NCBI GenBank assembly: GCA_023417515.1
Contig: JAEZFL010000045.1
Span: forward strand, 1-12,402
Direction: 5' to 3'
Source: Pseudomonadota bacterium
Lineage (GTDB): Bacteria > Pseudomonadota > Alphaproteobacteria > Sphingomonadales > Sphingomonadaceae
DNA: 12,402 bases
Shown: positions 6,687-12,402 of the stretch, one piece after another
Numbering within the stretch: the first letter of the stretch is position 1
How the letters are laid out: each line of letters begins with the position of its first letter
Position numbers and translations under genes: made by a program
Notes under the pieces: model-generated
What the model was told of the DNA's origin: nothing
Seen by the model: only the letters and a program-made list of their open reading frames with translations
The model's database searches: none

Positions 6687-6960
6687 AGGTGTTGACGGCG
6701 TCCTTGAGGCCCTTGCCCGGCTTGAACTTGGGCTGGGTCGATTCCTTGATCTGCATCGGCTCGCCGGTGCGCGGGTTGCGGCCGGTCGAGGCCTTGCGCT
6801 GCGAGCAGGAGAAGGTGCCGAAGCCGACCAGGCGGACCTCGTCGCCGCGCTTCAGGGCATTGCTGATCGTGTCGAACACCGCTTCCACCGCCCTGGACGC
6901 GTCCCCACGCGCCAGTCCCGTCGTGTCGGCAACCTGGCCGATAAGCTCCTGCTTGTTCAT
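6685..6960 (-). CDS. hup: HU family DNA-binding protein
   Basis: HU is a small dimeric nucleoid protein that bends DNA non-specifically and helps in replication, repair and supercoil control. The product has 91 residues, the standard HU length. The N-terminal helical dimerisation part begins MNKQELIGQVADTTG, followed by the beta core LVGFGTFSCSQRKASTGRNPRTGEP (residues 44-68). The DNA-binding arm carries GRNPRTGEPMQIKES, with the minor-groove proline in RNPRTG at 61-66. The C-terminus (PKFKPGKGLKDAVN) is intact. The start at 6960 was chosen because the HU fold begins exactly there; upstream in-frame codons read into the leader. It follows lon on the same strand with a 157-bp gap containing the lon terminator and a likely separate promoter. 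lon-hup adjacency is widely conserved in proteobacteria. Confidence 0.96.
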   Translation of the reverse strand: MNKQELIGQVADTTGLARGDASRAVEAVFDTISNALKRGDEVRLVGFGTFSCSQRKASTGRNPRTGEPMQIKESTQPKFKPGKGLKDAVNT

Positions 6961-7017
6961 TTGCTGCGCACCCCTGCCGCTGATTCCCCCTTGGCCGCGC
7001 GACGGCCAGAGACTCGG

Positions 7018-7047
7018 ATGATGGTCGCAGCCATGCGCGAGAGTCAA
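7018..7047 (-). promoter_or_regulatory. Candidate sigma-70 promoter for hup
   Basis: On the minus strand, TTGACT (7042-7047) matches the -35 box at 5 of 6 positions. After an 18-bp spacer comes CATCAT (7018-7023), a 4 of 6 match to the -10. It lies just downstream of the lon terminator stem and about 58 nt upstream of the hup ATG, a sensible place for a separate hup promoter. The match is by eye only. Confidence 0.45.
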
Positions 7048-7054
7048 ACGGAAA

Positions 7055-7083
7055 GGGGCGCATTTCCGCCGGAAACGCGCCCC
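7055..7083 (-). terminator. Rho-independent terminator of lon
   Basis: On the minus strand the stem pairs GGGGCGC/GCGCCCC (7 bp), then one mismatch, then a 5-bp TTTCC/GGAAA stem closed by a 3-nt loop. TTTCCGTTT follows. It lies 35 nt after the lon stop and before the hup promoter candidate. The stem is strong but the U-run is short and interrupted. Confidence 0.65.
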
Positions 7084-7091
7084 CTGTGGCT

Positions 7092-7117
7092 CAACAATCG
7101 TTGTTGCGGCGCAACAA
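7092..7117 (-). other. Two mutually exclusive hairpins after the lon stop
   Basis: CAACAA (7092-7097) can pair with TTGTTG (7101-7106) around a 3-nt loop. The same TTGTTGC (7101-7107) can instead pair with GCAACAA (7111-7117) around GGC. The flanking CAACAATC arms are direct repeats. The second stem abuts the lon stop codon (7118-7120). The structure is clear; any function is unknown. Confidence 0.5.
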
Positions 7118-9526
<2,409 letters not shown>

Positions 9527-9565
9527 AAGCTACTCCTGGCGGAGCCGAATGGCTTCGCTGCCCGC

Positions 9566-9595
9566 TATATGGGGCCACGAATCCGATGCATCAAT
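9566..9595 (-). promoter_or_regulatory. Candidate sigma-32 (RpoH) heat-shock promoter of lon
   Basis: On the minus strand, CCCCATATA (9566-9574) is an essentially perfect match to the RpoH -10 consensus CCCCATnTA. ATTGAT (9590-9595) sits 15 bp upstream and shares TTGA with the CTTGAA -35 box. Transcription would start roughly 30-35 nt before the lon GTG. lon is a classic RpoH target in proteobacteria, so motif and gene agree. Confidence 0.6.
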
Positions 9596-9619
9596 TAGCA
9601 GACCAGTCTTAGCTGTGGG

Positions 9620-10714
9620 TTACGGCCGAGCCTCGATGATCAAATTGAACGGCGTCTCGGTCGCCACCCGGACGTTGCCGAAGCCGGCTTCCTCGAGGAG
9701 CGAGGACAGGCGCCTCGGCCCCGCCTGGGCGCCGAGCGCGGTGCCGACCTCCTGGGCGAGCGAGCCGGGCGTGCAGATCATGGTCGAGGCCGAATAATAC
9801 ATCCGCCCGACCGGGTTCATATTGTCGGCGAGCGAATCGCCGGCAAACGGCTCGACCAGCATGAACACGCCGTCGGGCTTCAGCATCTGGCGGATCTTGC
9901 GAGCCGCGCCGAGCGGGTCGCCCATGTCGTGAAGACAGTCGAAGCAGGCGACGAGGTCGTAATCGTCGCCGGGCGTGTCCTTGGCGGTCGCCACCTCGAA
10001 GCTCAGGTTCGGCGGGCTGCCGGCTTCCCGCGCCGCCTCGCGCGCCCGCTCGATCGAGGCCTCGTGATAATCGAACCCGGTGAAGTGGCTGTTCGGGAAG
10101 GCCTGCGCCATGACGATGGTCGAGGCGCCGGCGCCGCAGCCGATGTCGGCGACCTTCGCCCCGGACTCGAGTCGCTCGACGACGCCGGGCATGGCCGGCA
10201 GCCATTCGCCGACGAGGTGGGCGCGGTAGCCGGTGCGGAAGAATTGCTCGGTGCCGCGGAACAGGCATTCGTGATGCTCGTGCCAGCCGACTCCGGCGCC
10301 GCTCCGGAACGCCTCGGCGATCTTCGGCTCGTCGATATAGACCGAGGCGATGAGCTGGAACGCGCTCGCCACGAACACCGGCGAGTCGCGGTCGGCGAGC
10401 GCCATCTGCTGCTCGGCCGACATCGAGAAGAGGTCGGTGTCGACGTCGAAATCGACGAATCCGGACGCGGCCTGGGCGGCCAGCCATTCGCGCACATAGC
10501 GCTCGGCGAGGCCCGTCCGGTTGGCGAGATCCTGAGCGCTCGCCGGGCCGATCTCGGCGAGGGCGCGGTAGAGGCCGAGCTTGTCGCCGACGATGACCAG
10601 AGCCCCGCTGATCGCGGCGGACATGTCGCCCACCATCTTGCCCATGAAGGTCTGGAGCTTGTCGGGATCGGCCGTGTAGGTGAGTGTCGGAGCGGCTGTC
10701 TGCTGGGTGGTCAT
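9620..10714 (-). CDS. Class I SAM-dependent methyltransferase with N-terminal winged-helix domain (Rv2258c-like)
   Basis: The product has 364 residues. The start is ATG at 10712-10714, six bases after GGAGG (10721-10725); the longer frame to 10756 adds an Arg-rich tail without a ribosome site. An N-terminal winged-helix-like region (about 35-100, including LGLYRALAEIGPASAQDLANRTGL) resembles the domain that precedes small-molecule O/N-methyltransferases and Rv2258c-type proteins. The Rossmann SAM site is VADIGCGAGAS (188-198), with acidic Asp215 (GFDYH) after strand 2 and DLVACFDCLHDMGDP (253-267) as motif IV/V. The C-terminal NPVGRMYYSASTMICTP segment probably shapes the substrate pocket. 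The substrate is not recognisable. It lies between clpX and lon with a clpX terminator just upstream, so it probably has its own promoter, which I could not locate. Confidence 0.87.
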   Translation of the reverse strand: MTTQQTAAPTLTYTADPDKLQTFMGKMVGDMSAAISGALVIVGDKLGLYRALAEIGPASAQDLANRTGLAERYVREWLAAQAASGFVDFDVDTDLFSMSAEQQMALADRDSPVFVASAFQLIASVYIDEPKIAEAFRSGAGVGWHEHHECLFRGTEQFFRTGYRAHLVGEWLPAMPGVVERLESGAKVADIGCGAGASTIVMAQAFPNSHFTGFDYHEASIERAREAAREAGSPPNLSFEVATAKDTPGDDYDLVACFDCLHDMGDPLGAARKIRQMLKPDGVFMLVEPFAGDSLADNMNPVGRMYYSASTMICTPGSLAQEVGTALGAQAGPRRLSSLLEEAGFGNVRVATETPFNLIIEARP

Positions 10715-10757
10715 GTCACACCTCCGTGCGAGTCGACGCCGCGGAGGATAGCGCAAT

Positions 10758-10786
10758 GAAAAGGGGGCCGCATGACTGCAGCCCCC
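10758..10786 (-). terminator. Rho-independent terminator of clpX
   Basis: On the minus strand GGGGGC (rc of 10781-10786) pairs with GCCCCC (rc of 10763-10768). An inner TGC/GCA pairing and a short loop follow, then TTTTC. It begins 32 nt after the clpX stop and ends before the methyltransferase leader, separating the two genes transcriptionally. Confidence 0.75.
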
Positions 10787-10817
10787 AACCCAGATCAGTT
10801 TTCGAGCGCGGGCCCGG

Positions 10818-12077
<1,260 letters not shown>

Positions 12078-12088
12078 ACCAATCCCTT

Positions 12089-12104
12089 GGGCCGCGAACG
12101 GCCC
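12089..12104 (-). other. Hairpin abutting the clpX Shine-Dalgarno
   Basis: GGGCCG (12089-12094) and CGGCCC (12099-12104) form a perfect 6-bp GC stem with a 4-nt loop. It ends one base before the AAGGGA ribosome site (12083-12088). A second small stem, GCCC-GAGA-GGGC (12113-12124), lies just upstream in the leader. These may modulate clpX translation; this is inferred from position only. Confidence 0.4.
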
Positions 12105-12267
12105 GCCATAGCGCCCGAGAGGGCATCCTGCCGACAATCTACGCCAATCACAATGGCCTAAACGTTAAGCGGCGCGTGAGGGGGCGATGTGGGCAGGGAT
12201 GAGGCGCTGGGCAAGGGGTTTGCGTGACTCGGCCGCCCCACGGATCGAAGTGGCAGGCCCGCACCTT
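12105..12267. other. clpX upstream region without a recognised gene
   Basis: This stretch lies between the clpX leader and the direct repeats. I see no credible coding frame, no RNA gene, no tRNA and no match to the neighbouring repeat's anti-repeat. It should contain the clpX promoter, but no -35/-10 pair stands out on the minus strand; a TTGTGA near 12154 is the best -35-like word and lacks a good -10. TAAACGTTAA near 12160 is a small near-palindrome. Confidence 0.4.
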
Positions 12268-12369
12268 GGACTAGCAGTTCAGAAACCGAGGGCCAACCGC
12301 AACGACCCGAGCGGCGATTTCTATCACAGCGTCGGACTAGCAGTTCAGAAACCGAGGGCCAACCGCAAC
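12268..12369. CRISPR. Minimal or truncated CRISPR array: two 36-nt repeats, one 30-nt spacer
   Basis: Repeat 1 (12268-12303) and repeat 2 (12334-12369) are identical, with a 66-nt period. Each starts GGACTAGCAG and ends CCAACCGCAAC on the plus strand, that is, GTTGCGG... to ...GCTAGTCC on the minus strand. The base after each repeat is also G, so identity extends to 37 nt. The unique spacer is 12304-12333. A 36-nt repeat with a 30-nt spacer, a GTTG start and GCTA near the far end fits type II-C repeats such as the Neisseria one. By that analogy the array reads on the minus strand. The 32 nt after repeat 2 contain no third repeat at the expected 12400 position, but the window ends there. No cas genes or anti-repeat are seen. 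It could instead be a non-CRISPR tandem duplication. Confidence 0.68.
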
Positions 12370-12402
12370 GGCCGTGGGGGGGGGCGCCGCAAGTAAGTGG
12401 CG

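Noticed and set aside
10715..10756. N-terminal extension of the methyltransferase by 14 residues
   Set aside because: The tail is Arg-rich leader sequence lacking a ribosome site, whereas GGAGG lies six bases before the ATG at 10714.
12078..12137. N-terminal extension of clpX by 20 residues
   Set aside because: The added residues do not resemble ClpX, include leader hairpin sequence and precede the normal zinc-domain start. The ATG at 12077 has AAGGGA in front.
12105..12267. A possible tracrRNA next to the CRISPR-like repeats
   Set aside because: I looked for a stretch complementary to the 36-nt repeat on either strand and found none longer than chance words. No U-run terminator follows either.
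12187..12396. A 69-residue plus-strand frame running through the direct repeats and encoding a repeated peptide (AVQKPRANRN)
   Set aside because: The 66-nt period is divisible by three, so any open frame repeats its peptide. The frame starts without a ribosome site and is better explained by CRISPR-type repeats.

Overview
The window is GC-rich, densely coded DNA from an alphaproteobacterium, most likely of the Sphingomonadales. Three things support this: the protein styles of GatCAB, Lon, ClpX and HU; the order clpX–lon–hup; and two families of palindromic intergenic repeats that resemble those I associate with sphingomonad genomes. The taxonomic call is an inference from memory, not from a search.

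Left part (1-3127, minus strand): the gatC-gatA-gatB operon for the tRNA-dependent amidotransferase. gatB runs off the left edge and lacks its C-terminus. gatC and gatA overlap by one base. A head-to-head REP-like palindrome pair separates gatA from gatB.

Middle (3252-6512, plus strand): a membrane-anchored DUF3089-type alpha/beta hydrolase, then a tightly coupled cluster of ruvX (Holliday-junction resolvase-like/YqgF), a DEDDh 3'-5' exonuclease and a zinc-dependent MDR alcohol dehydrogenase. Between the hydrolase and ruvX lies a 137-bp compound palindrome made of two inverted copies of a roughly 60-nt unit; its right end carries the ruvX Shine-Dalgarno sequence.

Right part (6540-12077, minus strand): read in transcription order, clpX, a winged-helix SAM methyltransferase, lon, hup (HU) and tRNA-Val(CAC). 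This is the familiar protease/nucleoid block (clpX–lon–hup) with a methyltransferase gene between clpX and lon. clpX and lon are each followed by a good intrinsic terminator candidate. lon has a GTG start and a convincing sigma-32-type promoter match.

Right edge (12078-12402): the clpX leader, then two identical 36-nt repeats separated by exactly 30 nt, 190 bp upstream of clpX. Repeat size, spacer size and repeat ends fit a type II (II-C-like) CRISPR array, either minimal or cut by the window edge. No cas gene or tracrRNA anti-repeat is visible here. This is the least ordinary feature of the window; the rest is mostly housekeeping.
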